Below, one piece after another: positions 38,684 to 49,478 of a DNA stretch of 64,000 nt; position 1 is the stretch's first letter, and each line of letters opens with the position of its first letter. The notes beneath the pieces were generated by a model. It had not been told where the DNA came from. It did no database searches and was given only the letters and a program-made list of their open reading frames with translations. Source of the DNA: Symsagittifera roscoffensis (lineage: Eukaryota; Xenacoelomorpha; Acoela; Convolutidae); the NCBI RefSeq assembly GCF_963678635.1, contig NC_087065.1, positions 2,478,001 through 2,542,000 of the forward strand. Direction: 5' to 3'. A program made the translations under genes and the position numbers.

Positions 38684-38941
38684 AGTAATTTACATGATTT
38701 TTAAGACATAAATATTTATCTAGGTGATGATAAACAATATATAGAATATCTAAATTTTTCTAATGAACTTGTTATTATTATGTTTGGGAAATTTAGAGTT
38801 TGTTGAGGAAAAATTTGTGTTTCTAAAATAATGATTAAATTTCTAGTAGTTTTTTGCTTGGGTATTTGATGATATTAAAAAAAATCAGAAGTGAAGCAAT
38901 TAAATGTTCTTGCGGTATATAAATTATATTATTTGGTATTT

Positions 38942-39148
38942 TTATTTGCTGAAGAATTGTGTCAACTTCTGGAGAGTTTCGTTAAAAAAGACGTGTATTT
39001 CGTGTTTATTGTCATTAGGGTTCTTTGCTAGTATACTAATACGATCTTTTTCAGTGTTAGTGATATACCATATGATGTTAGAGACTTTGTTTCCGAGTTT
39101 GAGCTTTAAATTTAATGTGCTGTCGTCAAATTTAAAATGTGTTGACAT
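38942..39148 (-). pseudogene. Second gag N-terminus, duplicated
   Basis: A 68-codon minus-strand frame resembles the start of the 38683 gag: both share NLKLKL, then IWYITN, then EKD/QKD.I.IL.K. It ends in a stop and has no capsid core. The Polinton inserted 18 bp upstream of its ATG. Confidence 0.55.
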
Positions 39149-39160
39149 TAATTTTTTCGG

Positions 39161-39166
39161 TGTTTG
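39161..39166 (+). repeat. Polinton target-site duplication, left
   Basis: tgtttg, identical to 55548-55553. Confidence 0.93.
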
Positions 39167-39530
39167 AGTAGTAGATGTTGGAGGTTAAGTGGGGGGGCCT
39201 GAAGAACCACATGTATTAAGATAGAGAATAGAGCATCCGGTCTTCAAGCTATGTATTAAGATTGGGGATACTTTTTTGTTTTACTTTTTTCGCAAAATTT
39301 TTGGCGCGCGTTATCTAATTGGGAACAATTAATTGTTAATGACGTGTAGAATTAAGATTTTGTAAATAGTTTTTTTGGTAGATGGTAAGTCAAAGGTAAG
39401 AGTTTTTGTGCAAAAACTTGGAATTTTTATCAAAAAAATTGAAAATTTTTTCGAAAAAATTCAAAACACGATAAGATTAGCTATTATTTAACCTAATTTA
39501 TTAGATAATTTTATTTCTATCTACTTGAAA
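39167..39530 (+). repeat. Polinton left terminal inverted repeat
   Basis: It matches the reverse complement of 55190-55547. The outer ~110 bp are nearly identical (for example gagcatccggtcttcaagct). A diverged middle follows, and homology resumes at gtaagagtttttg through ctaatttatta(g/a)ataat. Confidence 0.9.
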
Positions 39531-39690
39531 AAATGCTGCAAACTACTGAAGTTTCGACAAAATTTAAAGTTTTTGAGAACAAAATGCAAAAATTTCAAGT
39601 ATTTGGAAAAAATTGCAAAAATTTCAAGTATTTGGAAAAAAAATTGCAAAAATTTCAAGTATTTAGAAAAAATTGCAGAAATCTCATAAT
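39530..39690 (+). repeat. Subterminal tandem repeat next to the left TIR
   Basis: About four imperfect ~36-bp units containing gcaaaaatttcaagtatttg. The core word gcaaaaatt recurs across the element, notably 46250-46330 and 47880-48080. Confidence 0.8.
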
Positions 39691-40008
39691 TTTGGCTAAT
39701 GTATTGTTGCTTTTGTTCTAATTTTAAACATACTTCTACGTATAGATTTTAAAAATAAGCTAAGACTGTATTTTAATTGGCATTATGTTGAGACAATGAT
39801 ACAAAATTTTGAATAAAAAAATGACTTTTTCAACAATTTTTTCTCAAAGTAATGAAATACAATGAAGTTTACCTTAATTTGAGCTAAATATTTGATTATA
39901 CACTGCTCTAAACACCGAAAAGAAGGTTCATAGTAGCAGAATCAATATTGAAACTTCCGGAAAACAGTGAAACTAGTCGTAATTTTCGAGAAGGTAAAAT
40001 GAAAATTA

Positions 40009-40480
40009 ATCGAATTTACATTAAAATTTCCATTTCGAACCTTTTATTTTGGTTTTAAACTGTTTTTTTTTGTCCAGTTCAGGGATTGTTATTAGGAATC
40101 TCAATTCAATTGAGGAGCAGTTGAATCATGGAGTTTGATTTAGAAATTTCATAGAATATTGCTCTTAATGTTCATTTGAATTGAGATTCCTAATAATAAT
40201 CCCTGAACTGGACCAAAAAAAAACAGTTTAAAACCAAAATAAAAGGTTCGAAATGGAAAATTTAATGTAAATTCGATTAATTTTCATTTTACTTTCTAAT
40301 CAAATTTTCATTAAATTTTCCATTTCGAACCTTTTATTTTGGTTTTAAACTGTTTTTTTTTGTCCAGTTCAGGGATTATTATTAGGAATCTCAATTCAAA
40401 TGAACATTAAGGGCATTATTCTATGAATTTTCTAAATCAAATTCCATGATTCAACTCCTCCTCATTTTTTTCTCATTGAA
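40009..40480. repeat. Three alternating copies of a ~120-bp sequence (fold-back structure)
   Basis: The block with ttttattttggttttaaact and ccagttcagggatt appears at about 40030-40115 (+), 40180-40255 (inverted) and 40320-40400 (+). Copy 1 with copy 2, or copy 2 with copy 3, can form a long hairpin. No coding function is seen. Confidence 0.85.
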
Positions 40481-42270
40481 TTACCCAAATTTGTACAAAA
40501 ATTACAACTTGTGGGAAATTTTTTATGTTAAAAATTTGAAATTTCAGATTATTGATAAAAAATGAACGGTTTATTGTTAAATTTGTTCAAAATGGGATAA
40601 ATGTTTCTTAAAATTTTATTCGATATTGGCTCAAATTCAACAAAAACTTTTTCATAACTGATGATTATCTCTCTGTTGCTTCTGCAACATAACTTTCAAG
40701 ATTTTCCGTAGAGTTTTTCCATGTTTTAAAGTTATTCTTGCTTTCTGTTTAATAAATGTTTTCGCTAATGAACACACTTTTCTAGAAAATTTAGTCAAAA
40801 CTGGATAATTTAGGAGGAAAATAGTATCAATTGAACGAACAATTTGCTGGCAGAGATGAAATTAGAACTGATACCGTATGATTATTGCAATAAAAAATGT
40901 TAATATCTTCCTCAAGGTTCCCCTGTTCAGTTGCTATTGTAAATTATTTAAGCAAAATTACACATTTCGGGATCAATAACTATCACTTTTCTTGCAAAAT
41001 AGTTATTAAATCGTATTTTTTTCTTAATTTATGACGGAAATTTTCTCAAAATTATCCAGGTGAGAAAAAATTGGTGCTAGTTAAAGCATTCAAAAAGATA
41101 TGTACAAAATGAGAATATAAAGGTGTTTTTTTACGATCTAAGAACAAATTAGGAGCAGCTCTATTAGTTATAATCTGAAAATCTCCGGAGGTACGCAAGA
41201 GAACCTAGTTCCTAACATCTAAAATATAAAAACTTCTGAAAGAGCGAGTCTCAGAAAATTGATTTAGCAAAGCAAATCAAGGTGCAAACTGGAACAATTG
41301 TGTAATTTTCCGATTTTTATTAAGAAAAAAACTCTATGTAGGAAAAATGTAGTAATGTATTGTATATAGTGTTGTATATTCTATGTAGTTTTGTGTATTG
41401 TATATAGCAAGGAAATGTAGATCTTGAAAGCAAGTTTTTGATTGATGCTTTATGTATCTTCTTCCAAAAGATGTCGAATTGGGTTTGCTTCACAGAAATT
41501 ATCCTCAAAACATTTGATCTTTCATATAAAGTACCTTATATATCAAATGATAACAATTTTTTCTAATGATTTACGCATAAATATAAGACTTTGAAAAATT
41601 TTATGTCGGATTTTTTCTCAAGATATACTTTTTAAGCTAAATTTTAGTAAAATTATCTCAAAATTTCTAAGGGATAAATTGAGTTTCTATCTCATTTTAG
41701 CAGTTTCTGCTTCATCTACTATTTACCAAATGAATCCAATTTGGCAAATTTTTAGTTGAAAAATGAATTTTACATAGAAAAACGTATCGTTTCAACAAAT
41801 GTTCAATAATCCGAAGCAGAGTTAACACCATAAATCCTTTACTAAAAGCCTTTAAAGGATTTTCTCAACCTCATAACTGTATAAAGCTGTTTTAAATCTG
41901 AGTTTCTATTTAGGCTAAATTTTTAGTTGGAATGATGTATATCATTATCTTGAAACTTTCAAAGTTTAGCAAAATATACATTTTTTCCAGGTCATTTATC
42001 AGTTTTTTTTCTGAAATCATCAAAAAAAAAAACAATAGAAAACATAATTCTTAATAATTCAAACCACATTATCTGCTTAAAAAGATTAAAAAGAAGCACT
42101 AAACAAGGAAAACTTTAAAACAGTAACTGCAAAAAACCTTTTAATTAGTTGATGTTTTCCAAATATCCAAGTTTTACAATTTTTAGGCGCATACTTAAAC
42201 ACTCATTAGCAAATGTTATGCACTCTACTACAAATTTATCACAACAAAGTCTCCGCAAGCTTGCAACCAA
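40480..42270. other. Polinton interior without recognisable genes
   Basis: Very AT-rich. A short tandem stretch of tgtattgtatatag words lies at 41345-41410. No open frame of gene-like length is present. Confidence 0.5.
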
Positions 42271-42278
42271 GGGAGTTT

Positions 42279-42753
42279 TTACTGTTGATTAAAAGTTTTC
42301 GGATCGAGTTCCATGGAAAGCTTCACGACGATTTGAACTCCATTTTTGCTGTCTTTAACATCAATCAAAACCTTTGAATAAAAAATAAATGACAGTTCAG
42401 GTAATGTAATGAAAACACTGTATAATTTCTGACTAGATTTGTTACAATTGCTGAGACCTTTCAGATTCAGTAAAAACTAATAATCATAGTAATTTCTATG
42501 TTTTTTTTTAAATTAAAAATTTTACCTTCTCCTGAAGTGTGTTTGGAGACTGCTGAGCACATAATTTAACATTATGCTGAAAAAACTTCTTCTTTAAATG
42601 ATTAGCGAGTTCCTCGCTGCTATAAGTATAAAAATTACAGTTAGAACACTTCAAAACACCACATGTTCTACGATGTCTTGATGCATCTTTGTGAGTGTAT
42701 TCCCTGCCACATTCAAGACATGCAACTCTTTCGTTTCTATTGAGTGACGGCAT
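42279..42753 (-). CDS. Zinc-finger protein, paralog of the PolB N-terminus, 2 exons
   Basis: On the minus strand, exon 1 (42753-42526) and exon 2 (42371-42279) join in phase 0 across GGAGAAG|GTAAAA and TTCAAAG|GTTTTG, giving 106 aa and a TAA stop. The N-terminus has a CX2C...HX4C-type finger (CLECGREYTHKDASRHRRTC) and a second, CSNCNFYTYSSEELANH. The start (NRNE.V.C) and the C-terminal part (LIDVKDSKNG, LDPKTFNQ) both resemble the first ~150 residues of the element's own polymerase (NRNEKVKC; FLVDTEMENG; LDTKTINEK). The frame is intact, unlike the polymerase. An array of Y-box/CCAAT motifs lies upstream. Function is unknown; nucleic-acid or protein binding is an inference from the fingers. 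Confidence 0.65.
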
Positions 42754-42971
42754 CTGAATAGTAATGAAAAATTAAATGGGAGATTTAAAATTAACCAAAT
42801 TTTTAGATAAGGTGAGTTGAAAAGCCTCAAAAAAAAAATAAAAGTAAATAAAAACAGCAAACTTATTAACCAATTGTTTTTAGCGAGAAAGAAAATCAGA
42901 ATGGATATGCTATTTAGCCTAGCTGAAATAAAATTGATCCAATCTAACCATGGAGTTTTTAAAAGTATCAA

Positions 42972-43294
42972 CCAATCAAAATCGAGCATTAATTACAAGA
43001 AAACTTTTACATTTTCTGATATCAACCTATCAGAATTGAGCTTCAATAGTCATGTAATTTTCAACAAATTCAATGTCCACCAATCAGAATTGAGCTTCAA
43101 AAGTCATGTAATTTTCAACAAATTTAATGTCAACCTATCAGAATTGAGCTTCAAAAATCATAAAATTTTCAAGAAATTTAATGTCAACCAATCAGAGTTG
43201 AGCTCTTCTTCTAATGAATTTTTCAACAATTTCTTTAAAATTTGTAGGTTTTGAGGATAATTTCACAGACATTATTTTTGTTAATAACCAATCA
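42972..43294 (-). promoter_or_regulatory. Y-box/CCAAT array with 54-bp period upstream of the zinc-finger gene
   Basis: CCAATCA on + (TGATTGG on the gene strand) occurs at 42972, 43080, 43188 and 43288, with the variant CCTATCA at 43026 and 43134. From 43026 to 43188 the spacing is exactly 54 bp, each unit sharing cagaattgagcttcaa. Because 54 is divisible by three, a spurious 145-codon + frame runs through the array; I do not call it a gene. Confidence 0.7.
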
Positions 43295-43444
43295 GAATGA
43301 AGTAATCACAGATTTTAAAAAACTTTGTAGATCAGAACCAGACTATGTTTATGAAACTTCTTAATCAATAAATTTTATCGAATTTTTCCAACATAACCAA
43401 GATTTGAAGTTTGATACCCTAGTGGGATAAATGAGATTTCTTGT

Positions 43445-44005
43445 CTAGTTTATATTGTTTTTTTCGATATTCAATTCAAATTTTGAAATTTTGATCATAA
43501 TTTTTTCGATTTGTGCTATTTCTAACCAGTGAAAAAAGAAATTACCAAAATATACGTTTTTATTGTTTTCTTTTTGGTATATTGCAGTATAAACAACCGG
43601 AAGTCTATTAAATTTGGATAAACGATCAAAAAAAATTCTGACAAATCTGGATTTTGTATTTGTACCAAATTCAAAACAGTAATCGAATTGATGTTCCTTA
43701 TCTCCAATTTTTGTTTCATAGGCTCTTCCATTTTTTTGTTTTTTACTGATTGACCACTCAATCTGAGTTAACTCTTCTAAATAAAAACATTGTTGATAAA
43801 TCTGACAGTACTCTTCTTTTTTGTAATCTCTTCTCCATCTTTTTAACAAAACTATTGAATTTTCTGTGTTTCTATACAAGTTAAAACTAATACAATCTCC
43901 ATCAACTTCATCCTTCCACCACTCTTGTAGTTTTTTGTAGTAGCTCAATTTTAAAATGTGATAAATGTTCAATTCAGACCTTGAAAACGCTTTTGATGGA
44001 AACAT
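43445..44005 (-). CDS. Unknown 186-aa Polinton protein
   Basis: A single open frame with an ATG and a stop, rich in Lys, Asn, Phe and Tyr. Recognisable stretches such as LQEWWKDEVDGDC and IVLLKRWRRDYKKEEYC are not low-complexity, suggesting a real protein. I recognise no family, membrane segment or catalytic motif. It could be a virion or accessory protein of the element; that is only context. Confidence 0.45.
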   Translation of the reverse strand: MFPSKAFSRSELNIYHILKLSYYKKLQEWWKDEVDGDCISFNLYRNTENSIVLLKRWRRDYKKEEYCQIYQQCFYLEELTQIEWSISKKQKNGRAYETKIGDKEHQFDYCFEFGTNTKSRFVRIFFDRLSKFNRLPVVYTAIYQKENNKNVYFGNFFFHWLEIAQIEKIMIKISKFELNIEKNNIN

Positions 44006-44509
44006 TTTTCTTACTGAATTATATGAAGAAACTTAAAAAACTCGATTTGTTTTATCATTTTTAAAGTATTTTGTAGTAACAATCACCGTAAATATTTTTT
44101 AGTTATTTAGAGTCTAATTAGTTTCAAGGAAATTCATGTAGCCAATAAAAACCCCAAATTAAGGCAGAAAAAAATTGAAAACAACCAAGGAAATTCAAAA
44201 AATCTAAAAAAATAATAATAATGTTTTCAACTAAATATACATTCTTGTTTTTAAATTTCTTAAATTGAGGCAAAATTTAACTAAATTTTGGTGAAAAAAA
44301 TTTTTAAATAAATTTATCTGTAATTTCATAAACAAATACTGGAAAATCATTTCATAATTGGTTAGTGTTTTATGTCAATTTCGATTAAATTGTATAATTT
44401 GTCTGACTTTTCCTCAGATGTTATAGCTCTAAATTTACATTTTAGTGAGAAAAAATAGTTTTGAACCAATAATACCTCAATTACCAAACATGCAAAACAT
44501 TACAAAGCT

Positions 44510-44728
44510 TTACTGATGTTTACAATTATCAACAAACATAAACTCATTCAAAGTATGGTTGACAAACGCAACTTGCTTCAAGTCTTCATTTTCCTTTGCA
44601 GTGAAGAGTCGAATCTGAATATAGGGTGGCTTGCTCACGTTGTACTTCTTGATTGTGACACACACCCTCCTCATGTTGTACGTTGCTATTTCATATACTC
44701 TATTACAGATGTCGAGCTCCTGATCCAT
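44510..44728 (-). CDS. Small ORF, possibly PC4-like
   Basis: 72 codons on the minus strand: RRVCVTIKKYN, then YIQIRLFTAKENEDLK, then TLNEFMFVDN. The order of a basic strand, an I.IR strand and a terminal helix recalls the PC4/p15 transcriptional coactivator DNA-binding fold, but the usual glycine-containing loop is not obvious. Weak call; it may be a decayed fragment. Confidence 0.3.
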   Translation of the reverse strand: MDQELDICNRVYEIATYNMRRVCVTIKKYNVSKPPYIQIRLFTAKENEDLKQVAFVNHTLNEFMFVDNCKHQ

Positions 44729-45221
44729 AGTTGATTCTCTGCCAGATTTGGCTTCATATATAGGTACGAGTCCAAGATTTTCAGCATCGTGAATAACAGT
44801 ATTCCGTATTGCGGATATTGCTTCGCCTTCTTTTTCACTAAGCTAGACTTGTTGAGACGTTTCAAATTGTCCCAAATCATTTATTTTTAATAGTTGAAAG
44901 CACGGTTCCAAGCATATTTTCCCCTTGTAGGATTTTTGGAACCAAACAAATCTCCCATTTTTTTTTGATTTTTGAAAATTCAATATAGTTGGGACTATCA
45001 ACTTTTCTCGAGTACATTTTGAAGAACACACTGATCAGATGAGGAGAAATGAGAGAAATGAATTTGAGATTAAATGAAAATGGAAGTAAGCAGTATGAGT
45101 CATCGCCATTTCCATATACGGAAGTAGTACCAAATATGGAACGATTTCCCTATATGGAAGCTGCGTTGGCGTTACTACTACTATATAACTCCACCATTTT
45201 CTGCAAAAATCATTTTTCCCA

Positions 45222-45743
45222 ATGGCAGCTGCTATGTGTCAAGCTCTTCCCAGCTTTTATTCAGATTATAATAGTAAATCATTGTTTATTTCTGGTTCCA
45301 ACAATTTTTACGAAAAATACATAGTAACCCAAGATTATTGCGTCTCTACTCACGATTCTTTCTGTTCCTTGGGAAATTGCAAATTTCATATAATTTTAAT
45401 TGGAACATCCCTTAGCCAAATTCTTCAGCGATTAGACAAATATCAATACATATATCAAGAAATTGATTGTCTTTACACTTTGTACAAGCACAGATTCTTT
45501 CCGGGTATTGTCACATCAAGTGGGAAAGTCTTCAATCAGCTTAGTTGTGGAGTTAAGCATAATTTACGATGGAAAGGAGCAGAAAAAACACCAAGCGTAT
45601 CAAGGAAACGACTTGTTCGCAAAAAGTTCAAAAAACATTATCTAAAATCTAATCAAAAACTTGCATCTACGCAAACTCTTGGCTCAGCATTTTTAGACAG
45701 AATTCGAAAAGTACAAAACTCAAAATATGAATCTGATAAATGA
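45222..45743 (+). CDS. Unknown 173-aa Polinton protein with basic C-terminus
   Basis: It opens MAAAMCQALPSFY and ends with a strongly basic segment (SRKRLVRKKFKKHYL) followed by AFLDRIRKVQNSKYES. An overlapping + frame at 45049-45324 (PYTEVVPNMERFPYMEAA) could be its 5' part if a frameshift separates them. Its last ~27 codons are repeated at about 47585-47660 as part of the 2-kb tandem duplication. No family recognised. Confidence 0.45.
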   Translation: MAAAMCQALPSFYSDYNSKSLFISGSNNFYEKYIVTQDYCVSTHDSFCSLGNCKFHIILIGTSLSQILQRLDKYQYIYQEIDCLYTLYKHRFFPGIVTSSGKVFNQLSCGVKHNLRWKGAEKTPSVSRKRLVRKKFKKHYLKSNQKLASTQTLGSAFLDRIRKVQNSKYESDK

Positions 45744-46551
45744 TTGTTTTGTTGATGGTTATGGTTCTGTAAATAGTGAGCGTGTCAATTTTTCTATTAA
45801 TTTTTGATTATTTCTTCAAAAAAATCTAGTCAACTGCTTTTCAACGAATAAATGTATGTTACTTTTTTACAAGATGCAAAAAAAAATCAATCATTTTATA
45901 TCAAATATGCGTATTTTATAGAAAGATTGTTGCAGAACGCAACTTTTTCATATTTTAATAAATATGTACATTTGCAAAACCCATCTTTTTTCTTATTGCT
46001 TGGAAATTATCAGTATTGATGACTTTGAATGCTTTTCCTTCTCTTAATTCACTGTTTCTTTGATGTTTTTGATTTACTTACGTGCAAAAGTAAATTTTTC
46101 ACAGATTAAACTTAAAACAAAGAAATTCTTAAATACTAATTTTTAGCATTGCAAGAAAATCTTCTTTCAGTTTTCTTTAAAATGCGAAAATATTTAATGA
46201 AAGTTTTCTGAACTTGCAAGATTTTCTTTGATTTTTTTAACAAGTATGCAAAAAATATTATGAAAATTTTTGCATGGTGCAAAATTATTTAAAGTTTTTA
46301 ACATGTGTGCAAAAATTGTAGTGATTTCTTATCTTGTGTGTGAAAATGTTGTGAAGTTTCTCACGAATATCGAAATTGATTCAAGTTTTTTATCATCTTA
46401 CGATAACATTTTTTTAAAAAATATTTACTAATCCTAAGCAATTTTTTAAACAAAGTTTTCAATGATCTTATTTCTTTGTTCCTATCTCTTTAAAAAAATT
46501 ACTTGATGCAAAAAAATTAAATTACAAAACACAAGACAATAACCAATTTAT

Positions 46552-47043
46552 TTACAAATCAAAGAGCTGTCGAGCAGCTGATGAATTTTTCAAGTTCTCA
46601 ATGGAGAGCAAAGCTGGTCTTGCCTCCATCACTGCTGGCTCGCTGACTGGAGTTCTTGGCTCAGAGAACCCCTCATCCTCTTCGATGGTAATTGGGTTGT
46701 TCACAGATCCCTCTTCCCAAGGGAAGAGGAAATCGTCGAATGGTTGAGCCACATATCTAGAGTCAGGAATTTCGGGGTAGTTCATTCCCACATGCTCGGC
46801 CACTTCCTCCATCATTTGCATGGTTCCAAGTTGGTTTTCTGTGATGGGAACTTGCATCATATGATGCTCGCTGAAATCCCTTCGCATCACTTCCACCATG
46901 TGCCAGACTTGGATTGGGATGTCCATTCGTGCTAGAAAAACTCCACAAACTTTTTCTCGCACTTGGATTTGTACTAAATCAGCTGAAAATTCCACCGAGA
47001 ACATAAAGTTGCTGTTTTGCACTGAGAAGATCATTTTGAGCAA
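46552..47043 (-). CDS. Polinton accessory protein, copy A (163 aa), function unknown
   Basis: A complete minus-strand ORF, GC-richer than anything around it. The N-terminal half (FSVEFSADLVQ, EKVCGVFLARMDIPIQVWHM) looks folded. The C-terminal half is acidic and Pro-rich (NPITIEEDEGFSEPRTPVSE) with a TP/SEP-type phosphorylatable stretch. About 87 percent of residues match copy B. It is convergent with the 173-aa ORF and has a CCAAT array upstream. I recognise no family. Intact frames in both copies argue for real, selected genes. Confidence 0.75.
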   Translation of the reverse strand: MLKMIFSVQNSNFMFSVEFSADLVQIQVREKVCGVFLARMDIPIQVWHMVEVMRRDFSEHHMMQVPITENQLGTMQMMEEVAEHVGMNYPEIPDSRYVAQPFDDFLFPWEEGSVNNPITIEEDEGFSEPRTPVSEPAVMEARPALLSIENLKNSSAARQLFDL

Positions 47044-47224
47044 TAAGATGACTAAAAGAGCAAAAGCAAGAAAAAACTGAGAGGAGGGGGAACCTTACAA
47101 AAAATAAGTTTAAATTAGGATGTTTAGAGCTGAGAGAGGAGGTAGTTGATGGTAGTTAAGTTGAAAATAAAATGACTTTTAGTTAAGAGAGAGGGGCACC
47201 TTCAACTGGAATGTGTGGGTTTAA

Positions 47225-47401
47225 CCAATCAGAATGGATTTTCCTTATTTGGATTGTAGTCGTGTCCAATCACATTTCAGTTTCCTTTTATGGATTTCTT
47301 ATAGAAAACTCGGGTCCAGTCGGAAACAAAGCTCCATTTTGATTATTGTCGTTTCCAATCACAAAAATGTTCATTTTTGTTCAAGTTGTTGTATCCAATC
47401 A
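47225..47401 (-). promoter_or_regulatory. CCAATCA (Y-box) array upstream of accessory gene A
   Basis: CCAATCA on + at 47225, 47266, 47355 and 47395, with a degenerate CCAGTCG at 47316; spacing is 39-50 bp. On the gene strand they read TGATTGG, the NF-Y/Y-box core. A TTTTATTTT stretch lies between the array and the ORF. Confidence 0.6.
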
Positions 47402-48623
47402 GACAAAAGTTTACCTTTTAAGGACTTAAATCTTCCAAATAAGTAAAAATATACACAAAAGCAATCGCAAAAACAAATGACCAAAAGTTGTTTATGTAAA
47501 AATAAGAAATTTTGCCGATATAAGTAACAAAAGAAGGAAAACTAATAAAAGTAGCATTTCTGCAATTTTTTCATTTCTAATCAGGAACTTGCGCCCACTC
47601 AGACTCTTGAATCAGCTTTTTTGGAAAGGATTCGAAAAGTTCAAAACTCAAAGTATGAGACTGATTTGTTGAAAATTGTTGATTGTTTCATTGATGGTTA
47701 TGGTACTGTAAATAGTAGCGTATCAATTTTTCTATTAATAGTTGAATATTTGTTTATAAAAATCTTGTCAAAATTATTTTTATTTAAATCAAAAGTTTTT
47801 TCAACGATTAAATATGTAATTTTCAACACGTATGCAAAAATTAACTCAGAGTTTTTTTCGCAAGATGCTAATTTTGGTTTGATTTTTTCATCACGTCTGC
47901 AAAAATTTAATTAAACTTTTTTACAAGATGCAAAAATTGTTATGGTTTTTTCAACAAGTGTGCAAAAATTTGCAACAAATTTTTGTGTTAGATGCAAGTT
48001 TTTTCGTGATTGTTTTGAAAACAAATGCAAAAAATCAACTTCTTTTTTCTTATGCATATGCAAAAATTGCAAAATTTTTTTGTAAAAAAACTTGTTAAAT
48101 TAATGCTAAAAATTTTTCATAATTGCTGACTTTGAGTGCTATTCCATATCTTAATACATTGTTTTTCCAGTATTTTTGATCAATATACCTGCAAAAAGGA
48201 GATTTTTTTATGATCAAAATTAAAACAAAGATTTTCATTTTCTTTAATTATTACCAGTGCAAGAAAATCCTCTTTCAGTTTTCTTCAAAATGCGAAAATA
48301 TTTAATGAAATTTTTCTTAATTTGCGAGATTTTCTTTGATTTTTTTAACAAGTAGGCAAAAAAAAATTATGAAAATTTTTGCATGGTGCAAAAATTAATG
48401 TAAAATTTTAACATGCTTGCAAAAATTGGATTGATATTTTTTGCCATCTTTCTAACAAAATTTTATAAAACAGTTTACCAGATGCTCAATTAGTTTCATT
48501 TTTAACAAAGTTTTACCATTGAAATTTCTTAGTAAACTTTTCTATGATCTCTTTGTTCCTATCTCTTGAAAATAAATTTACAAAGAAATTAAATTACAAA
48601 GCACAAGACAGTAACCAATTTAT

Positions 48624-49121
48624 TTACATTTCAAAGAGCTGTCGAGCAGCTGAGTTCTCAAAATTTCGCAAGTTCTCAATGGAGCGCAAAGCTGGTCTTG
48701 CCTCCATCACTGGTGGTTCGCTGACTGGAGTTCTTGGCTCTGAGAACCCCTCATCATCTTCGATTGTAATTGGGTTGTCCACAGATCGCTCTTCCCAAGG
48801 AAAGAGGAAATCGTCGAATGGTTGAGCCACATATCTAGAGTCAGGAATTTCGGGATAGTTCATTCCCACATGCTCGGCCACTTCCTCCATCATTTGCATT
48901 TCTCTAAGTTGATTCTCTGTAGGGGGTTCTTGCGTTATGTGATGTTCGTTGAAATCCCTTCGCATCACATCCACCATATGCCAGACTTGGATTGGGATGT
49001 CCATTCGTGCCAGAAAAACACCACAAACTTTTTCTCGCACTTGGAGTTGTACTAAATCAGCCGAAAATTCCACCGAGAACATATGGTTGTTGTTTTGTAC
49101 TGAGAAGATCATGTTGAGCAA
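48624..49121 (-). CDS. Polinton accessory protein, copy B (165 aa), function unknown
   Basis: Paralog of the 46552 gene with the same start (MLNMIFSVQNNN), the same invariant block GVFLARMDIPIQVWHM and the same acidic tail. There are about 22 amino-acid differences plus a two-residue insertion (near FENS). Conserved upstream CCAAT words are at 49303 and 49344. Two open copies after duplication suggest selection on protein sequence or a recent event with faster noncoding change. Confidence 0.75.
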   Translation of the reverse strand: MLNMIFSVQNNNHMFSVEFSADLVQLQVREKVCGVFLARMDIPIQVWHMVDVMRRDFNEHHITQEPPTENQLREMQMMEEVAEHVGMNYPEIPDSRYVAQPFDDFLFPWEERSVDNPITIEDDEGFSEPRTPVSEPPVMEARPALRSIENLRNFENSAARQLFEM

Positions 49122-49302
49122 TAAGTTGAGTAAATGAGTAAAAACAAGATTTACAGTTGAGAGGGAGAAGCTTGCCGGTAGTTAAGTTGAAATTATTGTA
49201 TTTAGAGCTGAGAGAGGAGGTAGTTGACGGTAGTTAAGTTGTAAATAAAATGATTTTTAGTTAAGAGAGAAGGGCACCTTCAACTGGAATGTGTGGGTTT
49301 AA

Positions 49303-49478
49303 CCAATCAGAGTGGATTTTCCTTATTTGGATTGTAGTCGTGTCCAATCATATTTTAGTTTCCTTTTGTGGAATTCTTATAGAAAACTCGTGTCCAATTG
49401 AAAACAAAGCTCCATTTTACACATTGTCGTTTCAATCACAAAAATGTTCATTTTTGTTCAAGTTGTTGTATCCAATTA
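49303..49478 (-). promoter_or_regulatory. CCAATCA array upstream of accessory gene B
   Basis: CCAATCA at 49303 and 49344, with degenerate CCAATTG near 49394, TCAATCA near 49432 and CCAATTA near 49472. It is the duplicate of the 47225 array, so the copies decay from the distal end. Confidence 0.55.

Noticed and set aside
42817-43254. 145-codon + ORF with repeated LSELSF..HVIFNKFN units
   Set aside because: It is read through a 54-bp tandem array (54 is divisible by 3), which explains both the open frame and the protein repeats. The array is better read as CCAATCA sites upstream of the minus-strand gene.
46744-49055. Plus-strand ORFs overlapping the 163/165-aa genes
   Set aside because: They are antisense shadows of the GC-rich minus-strand genes. 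Minus-strand conservation is along the full protein.
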